Assembly (NCBI GenBank): GCA_028713155.1
Contig: JAQTPA010000013.1
Location: 1 to 36,333 of the forward strand
Length of the DNA stretch: 36,333 bases
Source of the DNA: Candidatus Omnitrophota bacterium
Lineage (GTDB): Bacteria > Omnitrophota > Gorgyraeia > Gygaellales > Profunditerraquicolaceae
Direction: 5' to 3'
Made by a program: the position numbers and the translations under genes. Under the pieces are notes generated by a model, which ran no database searches, had not been told where the DNA came from, and saw nothing but the letters and a program-made list of their open reading frames with translations. Below, in pieces: positions 26,366 to 35,315 of the stretch. How positions within the stretch are numbered: the stretch's first letter is position 1; every line of letters begins with the position of its first letter.

Positions 26366-27333
26366 CAGTTATTCTTTTCGTCCCTCTTTTTGAATAAATC
26401 CAGAAACCTGTCTTCGTATTCTTTGTAAGCATTCCACTTATCCAGCTCGGCCTTGAGCTGGCCGGCTTTGGAAATATCTGATTTTACCTGGGTAAAAAGC
26501 TGCTCAATCCTGTCCTTTACGGAAAGAGGAAGCTTGGTTAGCTGGTTCAGGGTCTTTTTTATTTTTTCCACATCTTCTTCTCCGATAGGGCCGGCGGCCT
26601 GGGATCCAAGTTTTAAATAATCCAGGAGTTTATTTATCTCACCCTCCATAACCTGCGCCTGCGCAGTAAGTCCGGATAAATCCAGGTGAATCTTCAGAAT
26701 CCCGGCCAACACTTTCAGGACTGCGGCGGAGGCCTTGGGATTTTCAATCTGAATAGTATAAAGCGGAATTTCGCCCAAAAGACAGAACCCTTTGAACCCT
26801 TCTCTTTTGGCTACTCCAAGGAAGAGCCCGTTCATACCGCTGATCTGGCCTTCGGCCAGCGTATTAAGATTTAATTTTTTGAGGCTGCTGGTTAGTCCGC
26901 TTGCGGTAGAGGCAAACCAAACATGGGAACCCTGGGTATGGTCAATAGCCTGGGGCATAGAAGCAAAACTAACTACCGTATCCACCCTGAAGCTCTTGGC
27001 TACCTGGATAATCCGCCTGGAATAACTTTCGGCCCGGGCCAAATCCGGCTGGGCATTACTTAAAAACACAATAAGGTCATTTTCTCCCCTTTTATTTTTC
27101 CAGTAAAAAAATCTGCCTTGGGGAAGTTCCGGAGCGCTTAATAGGCCATTCTGGACCACGCTTCCGGCCAGGTAAAAGAAATCTTCCGGGTTGATGGAAG
27201 CAAACTCCTGGGCCTTTAACTGCTCCACTAAAAAAGAGGCAGCCTTAAAAGCGACTTCGCCCATTCCCGGCCAGGCAACAATCAGATACGCTTTTCTTAA
27301 ACGCGGCCTCTTTAAGATTTTAATTCCTTCCAT
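26365..27333 (-). CDS. PAC2 family protein
   Basis: LIVAWPGMGEVAFKAASFLVEQL...FASINPEDFFYLAGSVVQNG...FKGFCLLGEIPLYTIQIENPKASAAVLKVLAGIL. Confidence 0.88.
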   Translation of the reverse strand: MEGIKILKRPRLRKAYLIVAWPGMGEVAFKAASFLVEQLKAQEFASINPEDFFYLAGSVVQNGLLSAPELPQGRFFYWKNKRGENDLIVFLSNAQPDLARAESYSRRIIQVAKSFRVDTVVSFASMPQAIDHTQGSHVWFASTASGLTSSLKKLNLNTLAEGQISGMNGLFLGVAKREGFKGFCLLGEIPLYTIQIENPKASAAVLKVLAGILKIHLDLSGLTAQAQVMEGEINKLLDYLKLGSQAAGPIGEEDVEKIKKTLNQLTKLPLSVKDRIEQLFTQVKSDISKAGQLKAELDKWNAYKEYEDRFLDLFKKRDEKNN

Positions 27334-27362
27334 AATTACTGCTCCTTTTTATTAAAATAATA

Positions 27363-28490
27363 CTACAAGAATTTATAAGTTGTTAAAAACTTTTCTAAAA
27401 CCTGCGCGCCTTTATAAAGATTATTGATCTTGACGTATTCATTGCTGGAGTGCGCGCAACCAGCTGAACCAAACCCAGAGGCAATGGCCGGAATATTCTT
27501 ATCCTGGAAGAAAGTAATTACGGTCGCTCCCTCAGAACCCTCAAGGTGCGCCTGAACCCGACAGCTACGCATGGCATTATTTAAATAACTTACCAGGGGA
27601 TGCCCGGCAGAGATTGAATATGGCTGCTGGATACCCAGGATTTCTATTTTAAAGTTTCTGGCGCGTTTTTTAAGAATAGCCTTGAGTATATCCAATATAT
27701 CTTCGGGACGGGTACCGGGCAGAAACCTGAAATCCAATTCAAATTCACACCAATCAGCCACCACATTTACTTTATCCCCTCCCCTGAGTGTACCGACGTT
27801 AATTGTGGGAGGCTTAAGGTATTTATTTTTACGATATGAAAATTTGTGGCGTTTTATCCGGCCGATGACGTCCAACGCTATATCTATGGCATTAACACCC
27901 AGATAAGGATACGCCCCATGCGCCCGTTTACCCTCAATCTTTACTTTAAGGTGAATAAGCCCCTTCTGGGTAATAATAATTTCAAAATCATCGGCATCTA
28001 AAACTAAAGCGGCATCCGGCCGTAATATTTTTTTGTCTAAGAGAGGAATGAGGCCCCGGTCAGAACCGCATTCTTCATCCGCGGTGGCGGCAAAGATAAG
28101 ATTATAATCTAAGGTTTTTTTATCCTCTACCAGGCTGTTCATTGCCTCTACGGCACAGGCCAGGTTACCCTTACAATCCGTCGCGCCCAACCCATAGATT
28201 TTATGGTTGGTTATTTTTGCCGCAAAAGGATCCGCGGTCCAGCTCTTTCCGGCGGGAACAGTATCCAAGTGCGGAGTAATAAGAAGCGCGCGCGTATTCT
28301 CCGGACGCTCAAGATACGCCACTAGATTAGGGCGGTTCTTCTGAAATTCATAGATCCTCGTCCTTAAACCTAAACCCTCAATGTACCTGCGCAAAAAATC
28401 AGCTATCGGCGCTTCGTTCCCGGGAGGATTTTCAGAATTTATCTTAATAAGCTTCTGGGTAAGCTTAATCAGACGAACTTTATTTATCAT
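27363..28490 (-). CDS. M20 family metallopeptidase (ArgE/DapE-like)
   Basis: LITPHLDTVPAG...YGLGATDCKGNLAC...ATADEECGSDRG...GFGSAGCAHSSNEYVKI. Confidence 0.93.
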   Translation of the reverse strand: MINKVRLIKLTQKLIKINSENPPGNEAPIADFLRRYIEGLGLRTRIYEFQKNRPNLVAYLERPENTRALLITPHLDTVPAGKSWTADPFAAKITNHKIYGLGATDCKGNLACAVEAMNSLVEDKKTLDYNLIFAATADEECGSDRGLIPLLDKKILRPDAALVLDADDFEIIITQKGLIHLKVKIEGKRAHGAYPYLGVNAIDIALDVIGRIKRHKFSYRKNKYLKPPTINVGTLRGGDKVNVVADWCEFELDFRFLPGTRPEDILDILKAILKKRARNFKIEILGIQQPYSISAGHPLVSYLNNAMRSCRVQAHLEGSEGATVITFFQDKNIPAIASGFGSAGCAHSSNEYVKINNLYKGAQVLEKFLTTYKFL

Positions 28491-28523
28491 ATCGATCCAC
28501 TTTAAGGTTATTATATCAGAATT

Positions 28524-29171
28524 TTAACAAAAATCCAGCGGGCAAAGAGAACATTTAGGGGCCGATTTAAGACAGTAGTTTTTAGCTAATGCCACAATAA
28601 GCGCGTGGTATTCATTGAACAACTTAACGTCTTTTTTTAAATTAATCATGAATAATCGCTGAGCCTGGTCATAAGTAGCGTCCTCTTGGATAAACTTATG
28701 CCGGGAGAAGACTCTTCTGGTATAGGCATCAATGACAAAAACCGGCTTATGCAAAGCATAGAGCAATATTGAATCGGCGGTTTCCGGGCCCACTCCTTTT
28801 ATCGCCAGGAGTTCTTTACGTAAAGCCGTAATCTTTACTTTCGAAATCTTTTTTATGCTCGCCCCGTAATCATTGATAAAAAAGTTAAGAAAATCTTTCA
28901 GGCGTTTAGCCTTGATATTGTAGAAACCTGCGCTCCGGATAAGCTTAGCGAGCTTCTTATCCGGCAGATGATAAAGCCTGGCTGGTTCTAAGGCCTTGTG
29001 TTCTTTTAGGTTGGATATTGCTTTTTCCACATTCAGCCAGCTGGTATTTTGCGTGAGGATTGCCCCAACCATAACCTCAAAAGCAGTATCCGCCGGCCAC
29101 CAGCGTTGCGGACCGAAATGAGAATATAACTTGCGGTAGATTAAATTTAAGCTTGGGCGCGCGCCGGACAT
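28524..29171 (-). CDS. Endonuclease III-related DNA glycosylase (HhH-GPD, 4Fe-4S), MagIII-like
   Basis: FEVMVGAILTQNTSWLNVEKAI...AIKGVGPETADSILLYAL...VIDAYTRRVFSR...CLKSAPKCSLCPLDFC. Confidence 0.88.
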   Translation of the reverse strand: MSGARPSLNLIYRKLYSHFGPQRWWPADTAFEVMVGAILTQNTSWLNVEKAISNLKEHKALEPARLYHLPDKKLAKLIRSAGFYNIKAKRLKDFLNFFINDYGASIKKISKVKITALRKELLAIKGVGPETADSILLYALHKPVFVIDAYTRRVFSRHKFIQEDATYDQAQRLFMINLKKDVKLFNEYHALIVALAKNYCLKSAPKCSLCPLDFC

Positions 29172-31144
29172 CAGTCTTTGAATTCCAGGGGATTGTAATT
29201 ATAATAAGCAAAAATCGTATAGGTTGTCCCCGAGAGCGAGCCGGTAGATTTACCTTTCGGGGTAAACCAGCCGTGCCCTGTATCTACGGAATCCTGGGTA
29301 GCATAAGGAAGACAACTCTCGCCTTGGCCGGAGGGCGAAGGGCTGGAAATGATCATATTGCCTAAAGAAGCCAGATATTCATCGGCTTTCAGCTGGTAGC
29401 TGCGGCTCTTGGCGGTTTCACCTTTTTTAAGATAAAACTCTGCCATTATCTTAAAAGAAATAACCATCTGCGCGGTCCATTCCGAAGAAACCACTCCGCC
29501 GCGGGCAAGATGACTCTGGGGAGCAAAATCAAAACCTTTAACTTTGACTTTACGGCCATCAGGCCGGGCATAGAAAACATCCGCCGTGCAGGTCTGCTCA
29601 GCAAACTCCATAATCCTATCCGGATTCATGCCTAAGTTTTCTAACTCTTGCGGGCCTAAAGCGGCAATTGACCAGGCATAAGTGTCGGTGGCAATAGTAG
29701 AATCGCCCTTGCCGCGCTTAACCGGGATATCCATTTTATCATAGGTATGTTTTACCAGCCAGGCGAGAATTTTATCCCGCGCCTCTATATACTTCTGTTT
29801 ACCCGTGAGCTTGTGTAGCATATTAAAAAAAGCATAGGCATCGAGGTTATGCTCGGTAGCATACCACTCTACATCCGGGCCGCCGCGCAGGCCGCCTTCA
29901 CGGTCTTGTTTTTGCAAATTTATGATACCCTGGGCGATATCTTCGGCTAAATTAAGATACCTCCTGTCTTTGGTCCTCTGGGTATACTGGGAGGCGGCAA
30001 TACCTAACCAGATATTCGGCCCGCTATGCACTATATATTCTGCGGGCTCGCCGTCGTTAACATAATAGGCATTAAAGAAAAGGCCGTTTCTCTTTTTGGC
30101 TTTATGATTAAAAAAGTCTAATATTTTATGCAGCCGTTCAAAATCGTAAAAATAAGTATAGGCCTGCGCAACCAACGCCTGGTCATAGACAAATGCCCAG
30201 CCGCTGATATCGCTGTCCCCCTCAAAACTCATCACCAGGCCGGTGCGCGGACTCTGATGCTGTTGCACCCACTTATACATCTTATCCAGGTTGGCCCGCG
30301 TTAAAGTAGCTTTCTTTTCATTTATCTGCACGAGCTCCTTAGAGACCGCATTCTCTTTTAGCTGCACGGAAGCTAACTGTTCTTTAAGGTTATTCTTTTC
30401 CTGGGAGAGCTGCTGGATAAGGCTACTCAACTCCTTTATCTTTTTAGATTGCTCGCCAAGCTCAAGGCTGGTTTTACTCCCTAGCCTCTTCTTTTCTCCT
30501 TCCACTTCCTGAATACGGGATGATAATGCCTGAATACGGGATGATAATGCCTGAATTTTCTTCTCTAAATCTCCCCTTTCTTTGCTTACGTCCTTTATCT
30601 TCTGCCTGGCAACATCAGCTTCCTGAATAACATTCACTAGCCGCTGAACCAAGAGCTTATTACCTTCAATCAGTTTCATATTGATAAGATTATTTAATAC
30701 GAGTATCAGTCCTAAGAAAATAATTATCCCTAAGCCAACCGGGACCAGTAGCTTTTTCCCCCGGGCATAGCGCATAAGTTTATTATTTTGAGCCGCATCA
30801 ATCTTCTCATAGGAGAGTCCGACATAGCATTTAGGCGTACCTTCAAGGGCGTCTTTAATCCAGGCTGGGGCGGCCAGGGCGACTATGGGCTTTCTGGTAA
30901 TGGGTAAATCTATTTCTAGCGACAGCTTTACTTTACGCTCTTTCAATAATTGCGCCAGCTCCGAAGGAAGATTATTGACGCATAAGCATATCCCGCCCTT
31001 ACTCAGGTTGTTGGTAAAACCCTGCAGCCAGTCGGATAAAAGGCTCGTCCCGTCAAGGGCCACCAGGCGGAATTGCACAGGAAACACCGTATCTAAACGC
31101 AGGTATTGGCGCTTCTCTTTTCCTAAATGTTCGTCTTTTGCCAT
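29171..31144 (-). CDS. PilZ-TM-coiled coil-alpha/alpha-toroid (six-hairpin glycosidase-like) protein
   Basis: KRQYLRLD (RxxxR) and NNLSKGGIC (NxSxxG); TM LLVPVGLGIIIFLGLILVL; heptad region; C-terminal repeated Ala/Tyr/Trp-rich helical domain (TDTYAWSIAALGPQEL, STEWTAQM-like). Confidence 0.75.
   Translation of the reverse strand: MAKDEHLGKEKRQYLRLDTVFPVQFRLVALDGTSLLSDWLQGFTNNLSKGGICLCVNNLPSELAQLLKERKVKLSLEIDLPITRKPIVALAAPAWIKDALEGTPKCYVGLSYEKIDAAQNNKLMRYARGKKLLVPVGLGIIIFLGLILVLNNLINMKLIEGNKLLVQRLVNVIQEADVARQKIKDVSKERGDLEKKIQALSSRIQALSSRIQEVEGEKKRLGSKTSLELGEQSKKIKELSSLIQQLSQEKNNLKEQLASVQLKENAVSKELVQINEKKATLTRANLDKMYKWVQQHQSPRTGLVMSFEGDSDISGWAFVYDQALVAQAYTYFYDFERLHKILDFFNHKAKKRNGLFFNAYYVNDGEPAEYIVHSGPNIWLGIAASQYTQRTKDRRYLNLAEDIAQGIINLQKQDREGGLRGGPDVEWYATEHNLDAYAFFNMLHKLTGKQKYIEARDKILAWLVKHTYDKMDIPVKRGKGDSTIATDTYAWSIAALGPQELENLGMNPDRIMEFAEQTCTADVFYARPDGRKVKVKGFDFAPQSHLARGGVVSSEWTAQMVISFKIMAEFYLKKGETAKSRSYQLKADEYLASLGNMIISSPSPSGQGESCLPYATQDSVDTGHGWFTPKGKSTGSLSGTTYTIFAYYNYNPLEFKD
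30510..30551 (-). repeat. Perfect 21-bp tandem duplication inside the coiled-coil region
   Basis: tgaatacgggatgataatgcc x2, encoding the heptad repeat IQALSSR IQALSSR. Confidence 0.95.
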
Positions 31145-31166
31145 ATTTTTAATTACTCTTTAAAAC

Positions 31167-32258
31167 CTATTGCCTGAATTTATAATAGGCATTACAGGCC
31201 CCTTCATTGGAAACCATGCACGGCCCAAAAGGATTATCCGGCTGGCACCTGCGGCCGAACAAAGGGCAACCGGGCGGAGAAATAAGCCCCTTTAAGACTT
31301 CGGAACACCTGCAGCGCTTTACGGGTTCAGCCTTATTCTGCATACTGGCAACGGAAAAAATCCGGCCGGCATCAAAACCTGAAAATTCATCTTTTAATTT
31401 AAGCCCGCTTCCCGGTATAATCCCGAGCCCGCGCCACCTGGAATCGCTTATTTTAAAAACCCGCCTGATTATTTCCTTGGCCCTAGGATTGCCAGCTTGA
31501 GCGACTACGCGCGTATATTGGTTAGCAACGTAAGGGTTACCTGTTACTATTTGCTCGAGAATCATATCTATGCCCTCGAGGATATCCACCGGCTCGAACC
31601 CGGCAACACAACAAGGTATTTTATACTTTTTCGGAATAAATGCATAATCTTTTATTCCAATAACCGCCGAGACATGCCCCGGGCAAAGAAAACCGTCTAC
31701 CTTAAGCTTCTTATCCAGCAGCAGATAGTGCATAGCCGCGGGGATCAATTTTAAAGAAGAAAGAAAAAAGAGATTCTTTAAACTTTCTTTCTTTGCCTCC
31801 ATAACGCTTAAAGCAATGGTAGGCGCGGTAGTCTCAAATCCTACCGCTAAGAAAACTACCTTTTTATCCGGATTATCCCGCGAGATAGATAAAGCGTCCA
31901 AAGGAGAATAGGCTACGCGCACGTTTCCAAACTTGGCCCTTTCCTTTTCTAAGGAAGAGACGCTTCCGGGCACGCACAGCATATCGCCGAAAGTAACAAT
32001 AAGCACGTCTTTATTTTTGGCTAACTTGATCGCGGCATCAATATAGCCTTGCGGGCTTACGCATACCGGGCAGCCCGGGCCGGAAATCAACCTTATATTT
32101 TTAGGCAGAAGCTTAGCCAATCCGAAGCGGCAGAAATTCTGCGTATGCGTGCCGCAAACTTCCATAATATTCAGGTTATTACCGGGATTTATGGAATTAA
32201 TCCTGGCGCTAAGCTTACGAACTAGTTTAGCATTACGGAATTCGTCAACGTATTTCAT
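31167..32258 (-). CDS. hypD: Hydrogenase maturation protein HypD
   Basis: NIMEVCGTHTQNFCRFGLAKLLPKNIRLISGPGCPVCVSPQGYID...FGDMLCVPGS...AVGFETTAPTIA...RRCQPDNPFGPCMVSNEGACNAYYKF. Confidence 0.97.
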   Translation of the reverse strand: MKYVDEFRNAKLVRKLSARINSINPGNNLNIMEVCGTHTQNFCRFGLAKLLPKNIRLISGPGCPVCVSPQGYIDAAIKLAKNKDVLIVTFGDMLCVPGSVSSLEKERAKFGNVRVAYSPLDALSISRDNPDKKVVFLAVGFETTAPTIALSVMEAKKESLKNLFFLSSLKLIPAAMHYLLLDKKLKVDGFLCPGHVSAVIGIKDYAFIPKKYKIPCCVAGFEPVDILEGIDMILEQIVTGNPYVANQYTRVVAQAGNPRAKEIIRRVFKISDSRWRGLGIIPGSGLKLKDEFSGFDAGRIFSVASMQNKAEPVKRCRCSEVLKGLISPPGCPLFGRRCQPDNPFGPCMVSNEGACNAYYKFRQ

Positions 32259-32454
32259 TGATAATCCTTAAAGTTTCTTTAGCTCTTTTGGGGTCCACCT
32301 TTTGAATGGCAAAGCCCGCGTGGACCAGTATATAATCGCCTGATTTTACCCCCGGGAGCATCTGGATATTTACATTACGCAGCAATCTGCCGGACGCAAC
32401 TTGAGCGAAATCGCCGTTAATCTCTATAACCTTCATGGGTATTCCTAAACACAT
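32245..32454 (-). CDS. hypC: Hydrogenase maturation chaperone HypC
   Basis: MCLGIPMKVIEI...GDYILVHAGFAIQKVD; overlaps hypD by 14 nt. Confidence 0.96.
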   Translation of the reverse strand: MCLGIPMKVIEINGDFAQVASGRLLRNVNIQMLPGVKSGDYILVHAGFAIQKVDPKRAKETLRIINEIR

Positions 32455-32457
32455 AAT

Positions 32458-33585
32458 TTAACTCCTATAATCAGCGATTGCCGCCTGGCCCAAAGAGATA
32501 CACGCGTCGTTACAAGGTAAATACCTGTGCGTAAAAACCAGAAAACCTTCCTTACATAATAAATCTAAACCGGCTCGGAGTAAAAGACTATTTTGGAAGA
32601 CCCCTCCGGATAAGACAACCTGATTAATTTTATTTTTCTTCCTCAGCGCTAAACACGTTTTTACAATCATCTCGGCTACGCTGCGATGGAAACGCCAGGC
32701 AATATGTTCCCGGGGCTTTCCGGATTTTAAATCTTGGATTATTTGTTTAAAACATCCTGCCGGGTCCAGGATATAACCGTTTTGAAGCTTAACCAGGTTA
32801 AATGCGTAACCTGCGGTCTTAAGCTTATTTTTTGCGGCTAATTTTTCCAGGGCCACAGCCAACTCTGCCTCAAAACCCGCTTTTCTTTTACCCAGGATAA
32901 GGCTTGCGGCCGCGTCAAATAACCGGCCCATACTGCTGGCTAGGGGAGAATTAATCCCGCACTGATAAATCTTTTTTAACCGGTGCCCCTTATCTATGGT
33001 CTTGTCAAAGTCGAGCCAGGCAGCCAGCAATCTCCACGGCTCCATTATTGCTCTTTCCCCTCCCACCAGCGGGATTTCCTTTAAATGCGCTAAGCGCAAA
33101 AATTTTTTATAATCGCAAAGTAAAAACTCCGCTCCCCAAATATGGTTATCCGCGCCTAAGCCTGTGCCGTCGAAAGCTACGCCAATGACTTTTTTGTTCC
33201 CCAAATTATTATCCGCCATGCAGGAGGCAATGTGCGCATGGTGATGCTGGACATACTCCAGGCGATATTTAACGGATAGGCGCGAGGCATACCTGCTGGA
33301 TTGATACTCGGGGTGTAAATCGCAGGCAATAATTTCGGGGCGCTTTTGCAGGAAGTACTCTAGGTCTTTTTCAAAAGCCAGCAGGTCTTGCGGAGCATTC
33401 AGGTCCGCATGCACCGGGCTGACCCACGCGCTATCCCCCCGGGCAAAACAAATAGTATTCTTAGTTTGTGCACCCAAAGCTAAAACCGGCCTTTTCAGCT
33501 TAAAAGGCAATTTTATATATTCGCCGCCTGGTAATCTCCTGGCTACGCTCAAGTTGATTTTTTTATTTTTCATTGATAATTTCAA
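32458..33585 (-). CDS. HypF C-terminal (Kae1-like carbamoyltransferase) domain only
   Basis: RPVLALGAQTKNTICFARGD...IIACDLHPEYQSSRYA...VQHHHAHIASCMADN...GVAFDGTGLGADNHIWGAEFLL...VVLSGGVFQNSLL; no acylphosphatase, zinc-finger or YrdC region. Confidence 0.93.
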   Translation of the reverse strand: MKLSMKNKKINLSVARRLPGGEYIKLPFKLKRPVLALGAQTKNTICFARGDSAWVSPVHADLNAPQDLLAFEKDLEYFLQKRPEIIACDLHPEYQSSRYASRLSVKYRLEYVQHHHAHIASCMADNNLGNKKVIGVAFDGTGLGADNHIWGAEFLLCDYKKFLRLAHLKEIPLVGGERAIMEPWRLLAAWLDFDKTIDKGHRLKKIYQCGINSPLASSMGRLFDAAASLILGKRKAGFEAELAVALEKLAAKNKLKTAGYAFNLVKLQNGYILDPAGCFKQIIQDLKSGKPREHIAWRFHRSVAEMIVKTCLALRKKNKINQVVLSGGVFQNSLLLRAGLDLLCKEGFLVFTHRYLPCNDACISLGQAAIADYRS

Positions 33586-34393
33586 TATGCAAAATGCTGT
33601 CTATCCTGAATGAGCGCTCTTCTTTCCTCAGGCAACAGTAACCTACCAGATACATCCGGCCATTCTCCTCCCTAATCTCCTTCGGGAGGACCTGGCGTTC
33701 AGTGAACTGGGCGCTGGAGCCGGATAAATATTCTATTTTAATTTTTACCCCCAAACTCAAAGCTTCCTGAATCCGGGTGATCTTTTGCGCAATTATATTT
33801 TGCAGGAAAAGCGGGTCGATACTAAAAAGCCCGAGAAATTTATTAAAATCTGCTATCCCTTTTGTTTTGAGCATAGCCAGCAATTTATAAAATACCCCCA
33901 AGGTAAGTTCGACATCGGAAAACGCGCGGTGTTCCTGCTGTGTCTTTATGCCTAATTTATCCGCTACAAACCAGAGGGCGTAGCGTTCTAAGCCCGGGAC
34001 AAGACGCCTGGCCATTTTGAGTATGTCTACCACAAAGATATCTTTTAACGCGGGGATTTCTAAAATTCTTAACTCGTTATTTAAAAAATCCAGGTCAAAA
34101 CCTGCGTTATAAGAACAGAGGCAGCTACCCTGAATAAAATCCATAAATTTAGGCAGCACTATGGCAGGGGGAGGCGCACCCTGAAGCATCTCCGGGCTAA
34201 TCTTGTTTACCGCAAATGCCGCCGCAGAGACCGGTTGGCCGGAATTGACCAGAGTTTGAAACTCGGATATCCTCTTTATTCCCCGGAACCTTAACGCGGC
34301 AAGCTCAACTATCCTCTCCCCGGAGGCAGGCTCAAGGCCGGTAGTCTCGCTGTCAAAAATTACAAATTCTATATCATCTATATTTTTATTCAT
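33563..34393 (-). CDS. DnaQ/epsilon-like 3'-5' exonuclease fused to a C-terminal WYL domain
   Basis: FVIFDSETTGLEPASGERIVELAALRF...SYNAGFDLDFLNNEL...EHRAFSDVELTLGVF; C-term ALSLGVKIKIEYLSGS...RQVLPKEIREENGRMYLVGYCCLRKEERSFRIDSI. Confidence 0.88.
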   Translation of the reverse strand: MNKNIDDIEFVIFDSETTGLEPASGERIVELAALRFRGIKRISEFQTLVNSGQPVSAAAFAVNKISPEMLQGAPPPAIVLPKFMDFIQGSCLCSYNAGFDLDFLNNELRILEIPALKDIFVVDILKMARRLVPGLERYALWFVADKLGIKTQQEHRAFSDVELTLGVFYKLLAMLKTKGIADFNKFLGLFSIDPLFLQNIIAQKITRIQEALSLGVKIKIEYLSGSSAQFTERQVLPKEIREENGRMYLVGYCCLRKEERSFRIDSILHIEIINEK

Positions 34394-34403
34394 AGTAATA
34401 GAA

Positions 34404-35315
34404 CTATCTTAGCCTCTGGACTGCCTTTCTTCTCACAATATACGCCGGAACCAATCTTTTTGGATGGTATGATAATTTTACTTTTTTCAAGTTCTCTAAA
34501 CCAGAATCGTCCATAATATTGATATATTTATAATTTTTCAGTTCTTTGGCAAAGGCGCGGAAGATAAATTGGGCCAGGCCTTTTATGGATAAATCCGTTA
34601 TTTCATATAATATGCAGAAAATATCAGGATTTAAGACAAACCCGAAAGTAAAACCTTTTATTTCTTTATTGATTTTTACTGCGCCTCCCTGAAAACCTAA
34701 CCCTGAATAACCGGCCAAGGCTTCTTTTAAGGAGATCCGGCTGTCACCCAACATCCCTTGATAAAGAGGATCGGCATTCACGGATTGGCGCTGCCGCATC
34801 CAAAGATCGTAAAGCCGAAAGCAACCGTTTTTATCTTTTAAGGAAAGCTTCTCAAATTTAAAATCGTAATGTCCGGTAAAATAATTGCAACTTGCGCGCT
34901 TAGACTTGAATTTATTGCCTTTTAGCTCCGCTAAATCCCCCCGCGCGCAAAGGTAATCATAGGATTTAAATTTGCACTCCAGGCCTAAATCCTGATAGAA
35001 CCCCAGATCCTCCTCTTCAATATTTTCTATATGGGAAAATTCCGGATCCTTATTCAGCTCGTCCAGAATATAAAAAACCTCTGCTACGGCATCCGGGCGC
35101 CTCTCTTGGCCTAGCGGCGCAAGATATGCGAACGCCCCGATCTTATCCTGAAAAATTACGCACAGGTTTTTCTCTATAACCGTCCAGCGGATAGCAAAGG
35201 TTTTTCTCCAGATATAAATATTCGGGAAGGCATAAACGGATAATTCATGTTTGTTGAAATTTAAATACCGGTCGAAAATTTTCTTGTCGCCAAGTTGAAG
35301 TTTATTTAGGCGCAT
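34404..35315 (-). CDS. DUF2156 (phosphatidylglycerol lysyltransferase C-terminal/GNAT-like) protein
   Basis: YAFPNIYIWRKTFAIRWTVIEKNLCVIFQDK...YDYLCARGDLAELKGNKFKSKRASCNYFTGHY, as in DUF2156 proteins. Confidence 0.8.
   Translation of the reverse strand: MRLNKLQLGDKKIFDRYLNFNKHELSVYAFPNIYIWRKTFAIRWTVIEKNLCVIFQDKIGAFAYLAPLGQERRPDAVAEVFYILDELNKDPEFSHIENIEEEDLGFYQDLGLECKFKSYDYLCARGDLAELKGNKFKSKRASCNYFTGHYDFKFEKLSLKDKNGCFRLYDLWMRQRQSVNADPLYQGMLGDSRISLKEALAGYSGLGFQGGAVKINKEIKGFTFGFVLNPDIFCILYEITDLSIKGLAQFIFRAFAKELKNYKYINIMDDSGLENLKKVKLSYHPKRLVPAYIVRRKAVQRLR

Noticed and set aside
26365-27333. PAC2 protein as evidence of a proteasome system
   Set aside because: No proteasome subunits or Pup genes in the window; bacterial PAC2 proteins occur without proteasomes.
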